DNA from: Megalopta genalis
Lineage: Eukaryota; Arthropoda; Insecta; Hymenoptera; Halictidae
Length of the DNA stretch: 64,000 bases
NCBI RefSeq assembly: GCF_051020955.1
Contig: NW_027476416.1
Span: forward strand, 62,001 to 126,000
Reading direction: 5' to 3'
Program-made: the position numbers and the translations under genes
Shown here: piece after piece, positions 12,273 to 25,080 of the stretch
Position numbering within the stretch: position 1 is the stretch's first letter
Layout of the letters: every line of letters starts with the position of its first letter
The notes under the pieces: model-generated
The model's input: the letters and a program-made list of their open reading frames with translations, nothing else
Databases searched by the model: none
What the model was told of the DNA's origin: nothing

Positions 12273-12990
12273 ATCATTTGTTTCGCATGGATTTCAAGCT
12301 ATCTCGTTTGTTTCGCCTGCATTTGAAACTATATCACTTACATCGCAAGTATCTGAAGCTAAATCATTTGTTTCGCATGGATTTGAAGCTAAACCTTCTA
12401 CATCGCATTGATTTGCAGCTAAATCATGTGTTTCGCATGGATTTGAAGCTAACTCGTTCGTTGCGCATGCTGCTAAATCTAAATAACGTATATCAGAAGT
12501 ATTTGTAGCTAAACCATTTGTTTCGCATGGATTTGAATCTAAATCATTTGTTTTGCATGGAATCGAAGCTACCTCGTTTGTTCCTCCAGCTTTTGAAGCT
12601 ATATCACTTATATCGGAAGTATTTGAAGCTAAATCATATGTGTGGTATGGATTTGAAGCTGAACCTTCCACATCGCATTGATTTGAAGCCAAATCTAGTG
12701 TATCGCATGGTTTTGAAGCTAAACCTTCTACATCGCATTGATTTGCAGCTAAATCATTTGTATCGCGTGGATTTTGAAGCTAACTCGTTTGATTAGTCTG
12801 CATTTGAAGCTATATCACTTTTACCCCAAGTGTTTGAAGCTTAATCATTTGGTTCTCATGGATTTGAAGCTCAACCTCCTACATCGCATTGATTTGCAGC
12901 TAACTCGTTTGTTTCGCCTGCATTTGAAGCTATATCATTTATATCGCAAGTATTTGAAGAAAAATCATTTTTGTCACATGGATTTGAAGC

Positions 12991-13590
12991 TAAACCTTCT
13001 ACTTCGCGTTGATTTCAAGCTAAATCATGTGTTTTGCATGTATTTGAAGCTAACTCGTTTGTTCTGTCTGCATTTGAAGCTACCTCATTTATATCGCAAG
13101 TATTTGAAGCTTAATCATTTGTTTCTCATTGATTTGAAGCTAATCCTTCTACTAAAAATTGACTTGAAACTAAATCATTTGTTTCGCATGGATTTGAAGC
13201 CAATCGTGTGTTTCGTCTGCATTTGAAGCTATATCACTAATATCGGGAGAATTTGAAGCTGAATCATTTGTTTCGCTCAGATTTGAAGCTAAACCTTCTA
13301 CTTCGCGTTGATTTGAAGCTAAATCATGTGTTCTGCATGTATTTGAAGCTAACTCGTTTGTTCTGTCTGCATTTGAAGCTACCTCATTTATATCGCAAGT
13401 ATTTGAAGCTTAATCATTTGTTTCTCATTGATTTGAAGCTAATCCTTCTACTAAAAATTGACTTGAAACTAAATCATTTGTTTGGCATGGATTTGAAGCC
13501 AATCGTGTGTTTCGTCTGCATTTGAAGCTATATCACTAATATCGGGAGAATTTGAAGCTGAATCATTTGTTTCGCTCAGATTTGAAGCTA
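12991..13590 (+). repeat. 299-bp tandem duplication
   Basis: The second copy starts about 299 bp after the first (for example GAAGCTGAATCATTTG at 13,253 and 13,552). Both contain the rare TACTAAAAATTGAC unit, a TCGTGTGTTTCG unit and an ATATCGGGAGAA unit. The length is ten 30-mers less one base, so the copy carries a frame-breaking deletion. Confidence 0.87.
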
Positions 13591-14312
13591 AACCTTTTAC
13601 ATCGCATTGATTTGAAGCTAAATCATGTGTTTCGCTTGGATATGAAGCTAACTCGTTTGTTTCGCCTGCATTTGAAGCTGTATCACTTATATTCGCAGGT
13701 ATTTAAAGCTAAATCTGTCGTTTCGCATGGATATGTAGATAAGCCTTCTACTTCGCATTGATTTGAAGCTAAATCATTTGTTTCGCATGGTTTTGAAGCT
13801 AAGACGTCTAGTTCGCATTGATTTGAAGCTAAATCATGAGTTTCGCATTGATTTGAATCTAACTCATGTGTATCTCATGGATTTTGAAGCTAACTCGTAT
13901 GATTCGTCTGCATTCCAAGCTATATCACTTATATCGCAAGTATTTGAAGCTAAATTATTTGTTTCGCATGGATTTGAAGCTAACTCGTTTGTTTCGCCTG
14001 CAGTTGAATCCATATCACTTATATCACAAGTATTTGAAGCTAAATCATTTGTTCCGCATGGATTTGAACCTAAGCCGTGTACTTCGAATGAAGGTAAATC
14101 ATGTGTTACGCATGGATTTGAAGCTAAGCCTTCTTCTTCGCACTGATATGCAGCTAAATCATTTGATTCGCATGGATTTGAAGCGAAACCTTCTACATCG
14201 CATTGATTTGCTGCTAAATCATATGTTTCGCATGTATTTGAAGCTGACTCGTTTTTTGCGCCTGCAGTTGAATATAAATAACTTATATCACAAGTATTTG
14301 TAGCTAAACATT

Positions 14313-15257
14313 TTGTTTTGCATGGATTTGAAGCTAAGCCTTCTACTTCGGATTGATTTGAAGCCAAATCTTGTGTATCGCATGAATTTGAAGCTAAACC
14401 TTCTACTTCGTATTGATTTGCAGCTAAATCATTTGTTTCGCATGGATTTGAAGCTAAGCCCTGTACTTCGATTTGATTTGAAGCTAAATCATTTGTGTCG
14501 CACGGATTTGAAGCTAAGCCTTCTACGTCGCATTGATTTGCATATAAATCATGTGTTTCGCTTGGATTTGAAGCTAACTCGTTTGTTTCGTCTGCATTTG
14601 AAGCTATATCACTTATATCGCAAGTATCTGATGCTAAATCGTTTGTTTCGCATGGTTTTGAAGCTAAACCTTCTACATCGCATTGATTTGCAGCTAAATC
14701 ATGTGTTTCGCATAGATTTGAAGCTAACTAGTTCGTTGCGCATGCAGTTAAATCTAAATAACGTATACCACAAGTATTTGAAGCTAAATCATTTGTTTCG
14801 CTTGGATTTGAAGCTAATCATTCTACTTCGCATTGATTTGCATCTAAATCATGCGTGTCGCATGGATTTGAAGCAAACTCGTTCGTTTCGCCTGCATATG
14901 AAGCTATATCATTTATATCGCAAGTATTTGAAGCTAAATCTTTCGTTTCGCATGCATTTGAAGATAAGCTTTCTACTTCGCATTGATTTGAAGCTAAATC
15001 CTATGTATCGCATTGATTTGAAGCTAAGTCTTCTACTCCGCATAGATTTGAAGCTAAATCATGTGTATCGCTTTGTTTTGAAGCTAATGCGTTTCTTTCG
15101 CATGGAGTTGAATATAAATCATGTTTATCACAAGTATCTGAAGTTAAACCATTTGTTTCGCATAAATTTGAAGCTGTACCATGTGTTTCGCATGAATTTG
15201 AATCTAAATCATGTGTTACGCATGGGTTTTGAAGCTAAGCCTCCTGCATCGCACTGA
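14313..15257 (+). other. Longest plus-strand stop-free stretch (314 codons), probably not a gene
   Basis: The translation is a monotonous Leu/Lys/Arg/His-rich ten-residue repeat (LKLNHVFRMD type), which is simply the stop-free plus frame of the 30-mer. It lasts until the 31-bp GGGTTTTGAAGC unit at about 15,226 shifts it into the FEAK frame, where it soon stops. No start context, domain or change in composition distinguishes it from the rest of the array. Confidence 0.15.
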
Positions 15258-15266
15258 TTTGAAGCT
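14937..15266 (+). repeat. GGGTTTTGAAGC cassette, copy 2
   Basis: It matches 10,561-10,890 almost base for base. Similarity continues beyond the cassette through about 15,470, into the ATTTGCACCTTAATC unit and the TCTGACGCT unit that also follow copy 1. Confidence 0.82.
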
Positions 15267-15550
15267 AAATTATTTCTTTCACATGGATTTGAAGCAAAGC
15301 CTTCCACATCGCCTTGATTTGCACCTTAATCATGTGTTTCACATGGATTTGTAGCTAACTCGTTTGTGTCGCCTGCATTTGAAGCTATATCATTTATATC
15401 GCAAGTATCTGACGCTAAATCATTTGTTTCTCATGGACTTGAAGCAAATCCATCTACATCGCATTGATTTGTAGCTAAATCAAGTGATTCGCTTTGATTT
15501 GAAGCTAAATCATGTGTTTCGCACGCATGTGAAGCTATTTGAAGCTGCAT

Positions 15551-15955
15551 TTGAAGCTGTTTCATTTATATCGCAAGTATTTGAAGCTAACTCGTTTGTT
15601 CCGCATGGATTTGAAGCTATCTCGTTCGTTGCGCATGCTGTTAAATCTAAATAACGTATATCACAAGTATTTGTAGCTAAACCATTTGTTTCGCATGGAT
15701 TTGAATCTAAGCCCTGTACTTCGATTTGATTTGAAGCCTAATCATATGTTTCGCACGGATTTGAAGCTAAACCTTCTACATCGCATTGATTTGTAGCTAC
15801 ATTAAGTATTTCGCTTGGATTTGAAGCTATCTCGTTTGTTTCGTATGCATTGGAAGCTATATCACTTATATCGGAAGTATTTGAAGCTAAATCATATGTG
15901 TCGTATGGATTTGAAGCTGATCCTTCTACATCGCATTGACTTGAAGCTAAATCAT
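15551..15955 (+). repeat. Duplicated block paired with 16,961-17,365
   Basis: About 405 bp match at an offset of exactly 1,410 bp (47 units). Shared markers are the TTGAAGCTGTTTC unit, the TTGCGCATGCTG unit, GAAGCCTAATC and ACATTAAGTATT. The left junction at about 15,540 is abrupt: a truncated unit (GAAGCTATTTGAAGC) is joined directly to the block. Confidence 0.84.
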
Positions 15956-16249
15956 ATGTTTCGCATGTATTTGAAGCAAACTCGTTTGTATCGCATGCAG
16001 ATGAATCTAAATCATGTATATCACAAGTAGTTGAAGCTAAACCATTTGTTTCGCATGGATTTGAAGATGAGCCTTCTACTTCGCATTGATTTGAAGCTAA
16101 ATCGTGTGTTTCGCATGGATTTGAAGCTAACTCGTTTGTTTCGACTGCATTTGAAGCTATATCATTTATATCGCAAGTATTTGATGCTCAATCAGTTGTA
16201 TCGCATGGATATGAAGCTAAACCTTCTACATCGCTGTGATTTGCAGCTA

Positions 16250-16870
16250 AATCATGTGTTTCGCATGGATTTGAAGCTAAGCCGTGTACTTCGAATTGAT
16301 TTGAAGGTAAATCATGCGTTACGCATGGATTTGAAGCTAAACCTTCTACATCGCATTGATTTGCAGCTAAATCATTTGTTTCACATGGATTTGTATCTAT
16401 ATCGTTTGTTTCGCCTGCATTTGGAACTATATCACTTACATCGCAAGTATCTGAAGCTAAATCATTTGTTTCGCATGGATTTGAAGCTGAACCTTCTACA
16501 TCGCATTGATTTAAAGCTAAATCTAGTGTATCGCATGGATATGAAGCTAAACCTTCTACATCGCATTGATTTGCAGCTAAATCTAGTGTATCGCATGGAT
16601 ATGAAGCTAACTCGTTCGTTTCGCCTGCAGTTGAATCTACATCACTTATATCGCAAGTATTTGAAGCTAAATCTTTCGTTTCGCATGGATTTGAAGATAA
16701 GCCTTCTACTTCGCATTGATTTGAAGCTAAATCCTATGTATCGCATTGATTTGAAGCTAAATCATGTGTTTCTCATGGATTTGAAGCTAACTCGTTTGTT
16801 TCGCCTGCATTGAAGCTATATCACTTATATCGCAAGTATTTCATTCCAAAATCATATGTTTCGCACGGAT
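16250..16870 (+). repeat. Duplicated block paired with 18,863-19,483
   Basis: About 620 bp match at offset 2,613. The markers are GCCGTGTACTTCGAATTG, a GTATCTATATCG unit and a shortened GCATTGAAGC unit near 16,808 that removes one base and breaks the frame in both copies. Confidence 0.84.
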
Positions 16871-16960
16871 TTGAAGCTAAACCTTCTACATCGCATTGAT
16901 TTGCAGCTAAATCATTTGTTTCGCACGCATGTGAAGCTAACTCGTTTGTTTTTTCTGCAT

Positions 16961-17365
16961 TTGAAGCTGTTTCATTTATATCGCAAGTATTTGAAGCTAA
17001 CTCGTTTGTTCCGCATGGATTTGAAGCTAACTCGTTCGTTGCGCATGCTGTTAAATCTAAATACCGTATATCACAAGTATTTGTAGCTAAACCATTTGTT
17101 TCGCATGGATTTGAATCTAAGCCCTGTACTTCGATTTGATTTGAAGCCTAATCATATGTTTCGCACGGATTTGAAGCTAAACCTTCTACATCGCATTGAT
17201 TTGTAGCTACATTAAGTATTTCGCTTGAATTTGAAGCTAACTCGTTTGTTTCGTATGCATTGGAAGCTATATCACTTATAATGGAAGTATTTGAAGCTAA
17301 ATCATATGTGCCGTATGGATTTGAAGCTGATCCTTCTACATCGCATTGACTTGAAGCTAAATCTA
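16961..17365 (+). repeat. Second copy of the 15,551-15,955 block
   Basis: It matches 15,551-15,955; the copies part at the end, where this one enters the AAATCTAGTG dimer array and the other continues with AAATCATATG. Confidence 0.84.
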
Positions 17366-17508
17366 GTGTATCGCATGGATATGAAGCTAAGCCTTCTACA
17401 TCGCATTGATTTGCAGCTAAATCTAGTGTATCGCTTGGATATGAAGCTAAACCTTCTACATCGCATTGATTTGCATCTAAATCATGTGTTTCGCATGGAT
17501 TTGAAGCT
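17329..17508 (+). repeat. 60-bp two-unit (E-A) dimer array, three copies
   Basis: E and A units alternate: E at 17,329, 17,389 and 17,449, and A at 17,359, 17,419 and 17,479. The first two A units carry the AAATCTAGTG variant with GGATATGAAGCT. Similar short E-A alternation occurs near 16,490-16,620, 12,120-12,290 and 55,060-55,190. B, C and D are absent, so the period has locally collapsed to 60 bp. Confidence 0.88.
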
Positions 17509-17664
17509 AACTCGTTCGTTTCGCCTGCAGTTGAATCTACATCACTTATATCGCAAGTATTTGAATCTAAATCATGTGTATCGCATGGATTTTGAAGCTA
17601 ACTCGCTTGATTAGTCTGCAAATTGAAGCTATATCACTTATACCCCAAGTGTTTGAAGCTTAAT

Positions 17665-18716
17665 CATTTGTTTCGCATGGATTTGAAGCTCAACCTTCTA
17701 CATCGCATTGATTTGCAGCTAAATCATTTGTTTCGATTGGATTTGAAGCTAAACCTTCTACATCGCATTGATTTTCAGCTAAATCATGTGTTTCGCATGG
17801 ATTTGAAGCTAACTCGTTTGTTTCGCCTGCAGTTGAATCTATATCACTTATATCGCAGGTATTTGTAGCTAAATCATGTGTATCGCGTGGATTTTTAAGC
17901 TAACTCGTTTGATTAGTCTGCATTTGAAGCTATATCACTTATACCCCAAGTGTTTGTCGCTAAATCATTTGTTTTGCATGGATTTGAAGCTAAACCTTCT
18001 ACATCGCATTGATTTGCATCTAAATCATGTGTTTCGCGTGGATTTGAAGCTAACTCGTTCGTTGCGCATGCGGTTAAATTTAAATAACGTATATCACAAG
18101 TATTTGAAGCTAAACCATTTGTTTTGCATGGATTTGAAGCTAAACCTTCTACTTCGCATTGATTTGAAGCTAACTCGTTTGTTTCGCATGCAGTTGAAGC
18201 GAAATCATGACTTTCACAAGTATTTGAAGATGAACCATTTGAATCGCATCGATATGAACCTGAGCCTTCTACTTAGCACTGATTTGCAGCTAAATAATGT
18301 GTTCCGCATGGATTTGAAACTAAACCTTCTACATCCCATGGATTTGAAGCTAAATTATATGTTTGGCATGGATTTGAAGCTAAACCTTCTACATCGCATT
18401 GATTTGCAACTGAATCATGTGTTTCGCATGGATTTGAAGCTAACTCATTCGTTTCGCCTGTATTTGAAGCTATATCACTTATATCGCAAGTATTTGAAGC
18501 TAAATCATGTGTTCTGCTTGGATTTGAAGCTAAACCTTCTACATCGCATTGATTTTCAGCTAAATCATGTGTTTCGCATGGATTTGAAGCTAACTCGTTT
18601 GTTTCGCATGCAGTTGTAGCTAAATAATGTATATCACAAGTATTTGTAGTTAAACCATTTGTTTCGCATGGATTTGAAGCTAATCCTTCTACTTCGCATT
18701 GATTTGAAGCTAAATC
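17665..18716 (+). repeat. Long-range duplicated block paired with 56,635-57,686
   Basis: About 1.05 kb match at a constant offset of 38,970 bp. Shared rare units include GGATTTTTAAGC, TGACTTTCACAAG, the GATATGAACCTGAGCC unit, TACTTAGCACTG and TACATCCCATGG. A partial third relative lies at about 54,379-54,900, offset about 2,587 from the right copy. The constant offset means no net indel since the copies separated. Confidence 0.85.
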
Positions 18717-18862
18717 ATTTGTTTCGCATGGATTTGAAGCTAAACCTTCTACATCGCATTGATTTGCAGCTAAATCATGTGTTTCGCATGGATTTGAAGC
18801 TAACTCGTTCGTTGCGCATGTAGTTAGATCTAAATAACGTATATCACAAGTATTTGAAGCTA

Positions 18863-19483
18863 AACCATTTGTTTCGCATGGATTTGAAGCTAAGCCGTGT
18901 ACTTCGAATTGATTTGAAGGTAAATCATGCGTTACGCATGGATTTGAAGCTAAACCTTCTACATCGCATTGATTTGCAGCTAAATAATTTGTTTCTCATG
19001 GATTTGTATCTATATCGTTTGTTTCGCCTGCATTTGGAACTATATCACTTACATCGCAAGTATCTGAAGCTAAATCATTTGTTTCGCATGGATTTGAAGC
19101 TGAACCTTCTACATCGCATTGATTTAAAGCTAAATCTATTGTATCGCATGGATATGAAGCTAAACCTTCTACATCGCATTGATTTGCAGCTAAATCTAGT
19201 GTATCGCATGGATATGAAGCTAACTCGTTCGTTTCGCCTGCAGTTGAATCTACATCACTTATATCGCAAGTATTTGAAGTTAAATCTTTCGTTTCGCATG
19301 GATTTGAAGATAAGCCTTCTACTTCGCATTAATTTGAAGCTAAATCCTATGTACCGCATTGATTTGAAGTTAAATCATGCGTTTCTCATGGATTTGAAGC
19401 TAACTCGTTTGTTTCGCCTGCATTGAAGCTATATCACTTATATCGCAAGTATTTCATTCCAAAATCATTTCCTTCGCACGGAT
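18863..19483 (+). repeat. Second copy of the 16,250-16,870 block
   Basis: It is homologous throughout to 16,250-16,870, with more substitutions towards the right end (for example TCATTTCCTTCG for TCATATGTTTCG). It retains the one-base-short GCATTGAAGC unit near 19,421. Confidence 0.83.
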
Positions 19484-20174
19484 TTTAAGCTAAACCTTCT
19501 ACATCGTATTGATTTGAAGCTAAATCATGTGTTTCGCTTGGATTTGAAGCTAAATCATGTGTTTGGCATGGATTGGAAGCTAACTCGTTTGTGTCGCCTG
19601 CATTTGAAGCTATATCATTTATATCGCAAGTATTTGATGCTCAATCAGTTGTGTCGTATGGATTTGAAGCCTTCTAAGCCTTCTACTTCGCATTACATTC
19701 ATGTGTTTCACATGGATTTGAAACTAACTCGTTCGTTTTGACTGCTTTTGAACCAACTTCATTTATATCGCAAGGATTTTTAGCGAAATCATTTCTTTTG
19801 CATGGATTTGAAGTTAACTCATTTGATTAGCCTGCATTTGAATCTAAATCACTTAAATCGCAAGTATTTGATTTAAATCAATTGTTTCGAATGGATTTGA
19901 AGATAATTCTCCTACTTCGCATTGATTTGAAGCTAAATCATGTGTTTCGCATTGATTTGAAGCTAACTCGTTTGTTTCGCACGTAGTTGAAGCTAAATCA
20001 TGTCTATCACAAGTATTTGAAGGTAAACCATTTGTTTCGCGTGGATTTGAAGCTGTGCCTTCTACGTCGCATTAATTTGCATCTAAATCATGCGTGTCGC
20101 ATGGATTTGAAACTAACTCGTTCGTTTCGCCTGCATATGAAGCTATATCATTTATATCGCAAGTATTTGAAGCT

Positions 20175-20505
20175 AATTCTTTCGTTTCGCATGGATTTCA
20201 AGATAAGCCTTCTACTTCGCATAGATTTGAAGCTAAATCCTATGTATCGCATTGATTTGAAGTTAAGTCTTCTACTTCGCATAGATTTGAAGCTAAATCA
20301 TGTGTATCGCTTTGTTTTGAAGCTAATACGTGTGTTTCGCATGGAGTTGAATATATATCATGTTTATCACAAGTATCTGTAGTTAAACCATTTGTTTGGC
20401 ATGAATTTGAAGCTGTACCATGTGTTTCGTATGAATTTGAATATAAATCATGTGTTACGCATAGGTTTTGAAGCTAAGCATCCTACATCGCACTGATTTG
20501 AAGCT
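20175..20505 (+). repeat. GGGTTTTGAAGC cassette, copy 3 (diverged)
   Basis: The same unit order as the copies at 10.6 and 14.9 kb, but with more substitutions; the marker itself is altered to TAGGTTTTGAAGC at about 20,463. The downstream units differ from those after copies 1 and 2. Confidence 0.78.
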
Positions 20506-21984
20506 AAATTATTTCTTTCGCATGGATTTGAAGCTAACTCGTTTGTTTCGCATGCAGTTGAAGCTAAATCATGTCTTTCACAAGTATTTGAAGATAAAAC
20601 ATTTGAATCGCATTCATTTGAACCTGAGCCTTCTTCTTCGCACTGATTTGCAGCTAAATAATGTGTTTGGCTTGGATTTGAAGCTAAACTTTCTACATCG
20701 CATTGTCTTGCAGCTGAATCATGTGTTTGGCATGGATTTGAAGCTAACTCGTTCGTTTCGCCTGTATTTGAAGAAAAATCACTTATATCGCAAGTATTTG
20801 AATCTAAATCATGTGTTTCGCTTGGATTTGAAGCTAAACCTTCTAAATCGCATTGATTTGAAGCTAGATCGTGTGTTTCGCATGGATTTGAAGCTAACTC
20901 GTTTGTTTCGCATGCAGTTGTAGCTAAATAATGTATATCACAAGTATTTGTAGCTCAACCATTTGTTTCGCATGGATTTGAAGCTAAACTTTCTACATCG
21001 CTTTGATTTGAAGCTAACTCGTTTGTTTCGCATGCAGTTGAAGCTAAATCATGTCTTTCACAAGTATTTGAAGATGAACCATTTGAATCGCATGGATTTG
21101 AACCTGAGCCTTCTACTTCGCACTGATTTGCAGCTAAATAATGTGTTTCGCATGGATTTGAATCTAAGCCGTGTACTTCGAATTGATTTGAAGGTAAATC
21201 ATGTGTTACGCATGGATTTGAAGCTAAACCTTCTACATCGCATTGATTGGCAGCTAAATCTTTTGTTTCGCATGGATTTGTAGCTTTCTCGTTTGTTTCG
21301 CCTGCATTTGAAACTATATCACTTACATCGCAAGTATCTGAAGCTAAATCATTTGTTTCGCATGGATTTGAAACTATATCACTTACATCGCAAGTATCTG
21401 AATCTAAATCATTTGTTTCGCATGGATTTGAAAGTAAACCTTCTACATCGCATTGATTTGAAGCTGAATCATGTGTTTTGCATCGATTTGAGCTAACTCG
21501 TTTGTTTCCCCTGCAGTTGAAACTACATCACTTATGTCGCAGGTATCTAAACCTAAATCACTTAATTCGCATGGATTTGAAGCTACTCCTTCTACTTCGC
21601 ATTGAATTGAAGCTAAATCATGCGTATCGCATGGATTTTCAAGCTAACTCGTTTGATTCGTCTGCATTTGAAGCTATGTCACTTATATCTCAAGTATTTG
21701 AAGCTCAATAATTAGTGTCGCTTGGATTTGAAGCTAACCCTTCTATTTCGAATTGATTTGAAGCTTAATCATGTGTTTCGCATGGATTTGAAGCTAAAGC
21801 TTCTACATCGCATTGCTTTGAATCTAAATTATGTGTTTCGCTTGGATTTGAAGCTGACTCGTTTGTTTCGCATTCATTTGAAGCTATATCACTTAAATCG
21901 CATGAATCTGATGCTAAATCATTTGTGTCGCATGGATTTGAAGCTAAACCTTCTACATAGCATTGATTTGAAGCTAAACCTTCT

Positions 21985-22200
21985 ACAACGCATTGACGTG
22001 CAGCTAAGTCATGTGTATCGCATGTATTTGAAGCTGACTCGTTTGTTGCGCATGCAGTTGAAGCTAAATAACGTATATCACAAGTATTTGTATCTAAACC
22101 ATTTGTTTCGCGTGGATTTGAATCTAAGCCTTGTACTTCGAGTTGATTTGAAGCTAAATCATGTGTAACGCTTGGATTTGAAGCTAACTCGTTTGTTTCC
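21985..22200 (+). repeat. Duplicated block paired with 23,423-23,640
   Basis: About 215 bp match at offset 1,438, marked by the CATTGACGTGCAG unit, a TTGCGCATGCAG unit and the CTTGGATTTGAAGC unit after GTAACG. Confidence 0.78.
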
Positions 22201-22579
22201 CCTGCATTTGAAACTATATCACTTATATAACAAGTATCTGATGCTAAATCATTTGTTTCGCATGGATTTGAAGCTAAACCTTCTACATCGCATTGATTTG
22301 CAGCTAAATCATGTGTTTCGCATAGATTTGTAGCTAACTCGTTTGTTTCGCCTGCATTTGAAGCTATATCACTTGTACCGCAAGTACCTGAAGCTAAATC
22401 AATTGTTTCGCATGTATTTGAAGCTAAGCCTTCTACTTGGAATTGGAATGAAGCTAAATCATTTGTTTCGCCTGGATTTGAAGCTAACTCGTTTGAAATG
22501 TCTGCATTTGAAGCTACCTCACTTATATCGCAAGTATTTGAAGCTTAATCATTTGTTTCGCATGAAATTGATGCTAATC

Positions 22580-22905
22580 CTTCTACCGGGAATTGACTTG
22601 AAACTACATCATTTGTTTTGCATGGTTTTGAAGCTAACTCAATTATTTCACCTGCATTTGGATCTATATCACTTAAATCGCAAGTATTTGATCTAAATCA
22701 ATTGTTTCGAATGGATTTGAAGCTAATTCTTCTACATCGTATTGATTTGAAGACAAATCATGTCTTTCGCTTGGATTTGAAGCTAACTCTTCTACTTCGC
22801 ATTGATTTGAAGCTAAACCATTTGTTTCGCATGTATTTGAAGCTAAGCCTTCTACTTGGAATTGAAATCAAGCTAAATCATGTGTTTCGCATGGATTTGA
22901 AGCTA
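22580..22905 (+). repeat. Duplicated block paired with 28,287-28,610
   Basis: About 325 bp match at offset 5,707. Both have the rare TACCGGGAATTGAC unit, a two-base-short unit (GTATTTGATCTAAATC here, GTATTTGACCTAAATC there), a GACAAATC unit and GAAATCAAGC. Confidence 0.82.
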
Positions 22906-23010
22906 ACTCGTTTGTTCTGTCTGCATTTGAAGCTACCTCATTTATATCGCAAGTATTTGAAGCTAAATCATTTGTTTCGCATGGATTTGAAGCTAAACCC
23001 TCTACATAGC

Positions 23011-23415
23011 ATTGATTTGAAGATTAATCGTGTGTTTTGCATGGATTTGCGGCTAACTCGTTGGTTTCCACTGCTTTGAAGCTATATCACTTATATCGCA
23101 AGTATCTGATGCTAAATCATTTGTTTCGCATGGATTTGAAGCTAAAACTTCTACATAGCATTGATTTGAAGCTAAACCTTCTACATCGCATTAATTTGCA
23201 GCTAAATCATGTGTTTCGCATGGATTTGAAGCTAACTCGTTCGTTGCGCATGCAATTAAATCTAAATAACGTAGATCACAAGTATTTGTAGCTAAACCAT
23301 TTGTTTCGCATGGATTTGAAGCTAAACCTTCTATATAGCATTGATTTGAAGCTAAACCTTCTACATCTTATTCATCTGAACCTAAATCATTTGTTTCGCA
23401 TGGATTTGAAGCTAA
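23011..23415 (+). repeat. Duplicated block paired with 25,081-25,485
   Basis: About 405 bp match at an offset of exactly 2,070 bp (69 units). Shared rare variants are GAAGATTAATCG, TTTGCGGCTAAC and the one-base-short CTGCTTTGAAGC unit. Confidence 0.84.
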
Positions 23416-24225
23416 ACCTCCTACATCGCATTGACGTGCAGCTAAATCATGTGTTTCGCATGTATTTGAAGCTGCCTGGTTTGTTGCGCATGCAGTTGAA
23501 GCTAAATAACGTATATCACAAGTATTTGTATCTAAACCATTTGTCTCGCGTGGATTTGAATCTAAGCCTTGTACTTCCAGTTGATTTGAAGCTAAATCAT
23601 GTGTAACGCTTGGATTTGAAGCTAACTCGTTTTTATCCCCTGAAATTGAAGCTATATCACTTATAAAGCAAGTATCTGGTGCTAAATTATTTGCTTCGCA
23701 TGGATTAGAAGCTAAACCTTCAACGTCGCATTGATTTGCAGCTAAACCATGTGTATCGCATGGAGTTGAAGATAACTCGTTCGTTTCGCCTGCATATGAA
23801 GCTATATCATTTATATCGCAAGTATTTGAAGCTAAATCATTTGTGTCGCATGGATTTGAAGCAAAACCTTCTACATCGCATTGATTTGAAGCTAAATCTT
23901 ATGTATCGCATGGATTTGAAGCTAAGCCTTCTACCTCGCATTGATTTGAAGCTAAATCATGTGTTTCCCTTGGATTTGAAGCTAACTCGTTTGTTTCTCA
24001 TGCAGTTGAAGCTGATTCATGTATATCACAAGTATTTGAAGCCAAACCATTTGTTTCGCATGGATTTGAAGCTAAGTCTTCTACTTCGTATTGATTTGAA
24101 GCTAAATCGTGTGTTTCGCATGGATTTGAAGCTATTTCGTTTGTTTCGCCTGCAGTTGAATCTACATCACTTATATCGCAAGTATTTGAAGCTAAATCAT
24201 GTGTATCGCATGGATTTTGAAGCTT

Positions 24226-24587
24226 AGTCGTTTGATTCGTCTACATTTGAAACTATATCACTTATATCCCAAGTGTTTGAAGCTAAATCATTTGTTTCGC
24301 ATGGATTTGAAGCTAATCCTTCTACTAAGAATTGACTTGAAACTAAATCATTTGTTTCGCATGGATTTGAAGTAAGAGGTGTGTTTCGTCTGCATTTGAA
24401 GCTATATCACTAATATCGAGAGAATTTGAAGCTGAATCATTTGTTTCGCTCAGATTTGAAGCTAAACCTTCTATATCGCATTGATTTGAAGCTAAATCAT
24501 GTGTTTCCCTTGGATATGAAACTAACTCGTTTGTTTCGCCCGCATTTGAAGCTGTATCACTTCTATTCGCAAGTATTTAAATCTAAA
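24226..24587 (+). repeat. GAGAGAATTTG cassette, copy 2
   Basis: It follows directly on a stretch (about 23,979-24,233) that matches 1,221-1,475 at offset 22,758, so two modules that lie apart in the left end are here joined. The cassette then matches 5,398-5,760. Confidence 0.8.
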
Positions 24588-25080
24588 TCTTTCGTTCCGC
24601 GTGGATTTGAAGCTAAACCTTCTACATCACACTGATTTGCTGCTAAATCATGTGTTTCGCATGGATTTGAAGCTAACTCGTTTGTTTCCCCTGCATTTGA
24701 AACTATATCACTTACATCGCAAGTATCTGAAGCTAAATCATGTTTTTCACAAGTATTTGAAGCCGAACCATTAGATTCGCATGGATTTGAAGCTAAGCCT
24801 TCTACTTCGCACTGATTTGAATCTAAATCATGTGTTTCTCTTGGATTTGAAGCTAAGCCTTCTACTTCCCATTGATTAGAAGCTAAATCATGTGTTTCGC
24901 ATGGATTTGAAGCTAACTTGTTTGTTCCGCCTGCATTTGAAGCTATTACATTTATACCGCAAGTATTTGAAGGTAAATCATTCGTTTCGCCTGCATTTGA
25001 AACTATATCACTTACATCGCCAGTATCTGAAACTAAATCATTTGTTCCGAATGTATTTGATGCTAAACCTTCTAGATCGC

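Noticed and set aside
14313..15257. Leucine-rich-repeat or TAL-like repeat protein on the plus strand
   Set aside because: The period is ten residues, not 20-29 or 33-35, and no LxxLxLxxN or TAL signature is visible; the peptide follows the satellite unit.
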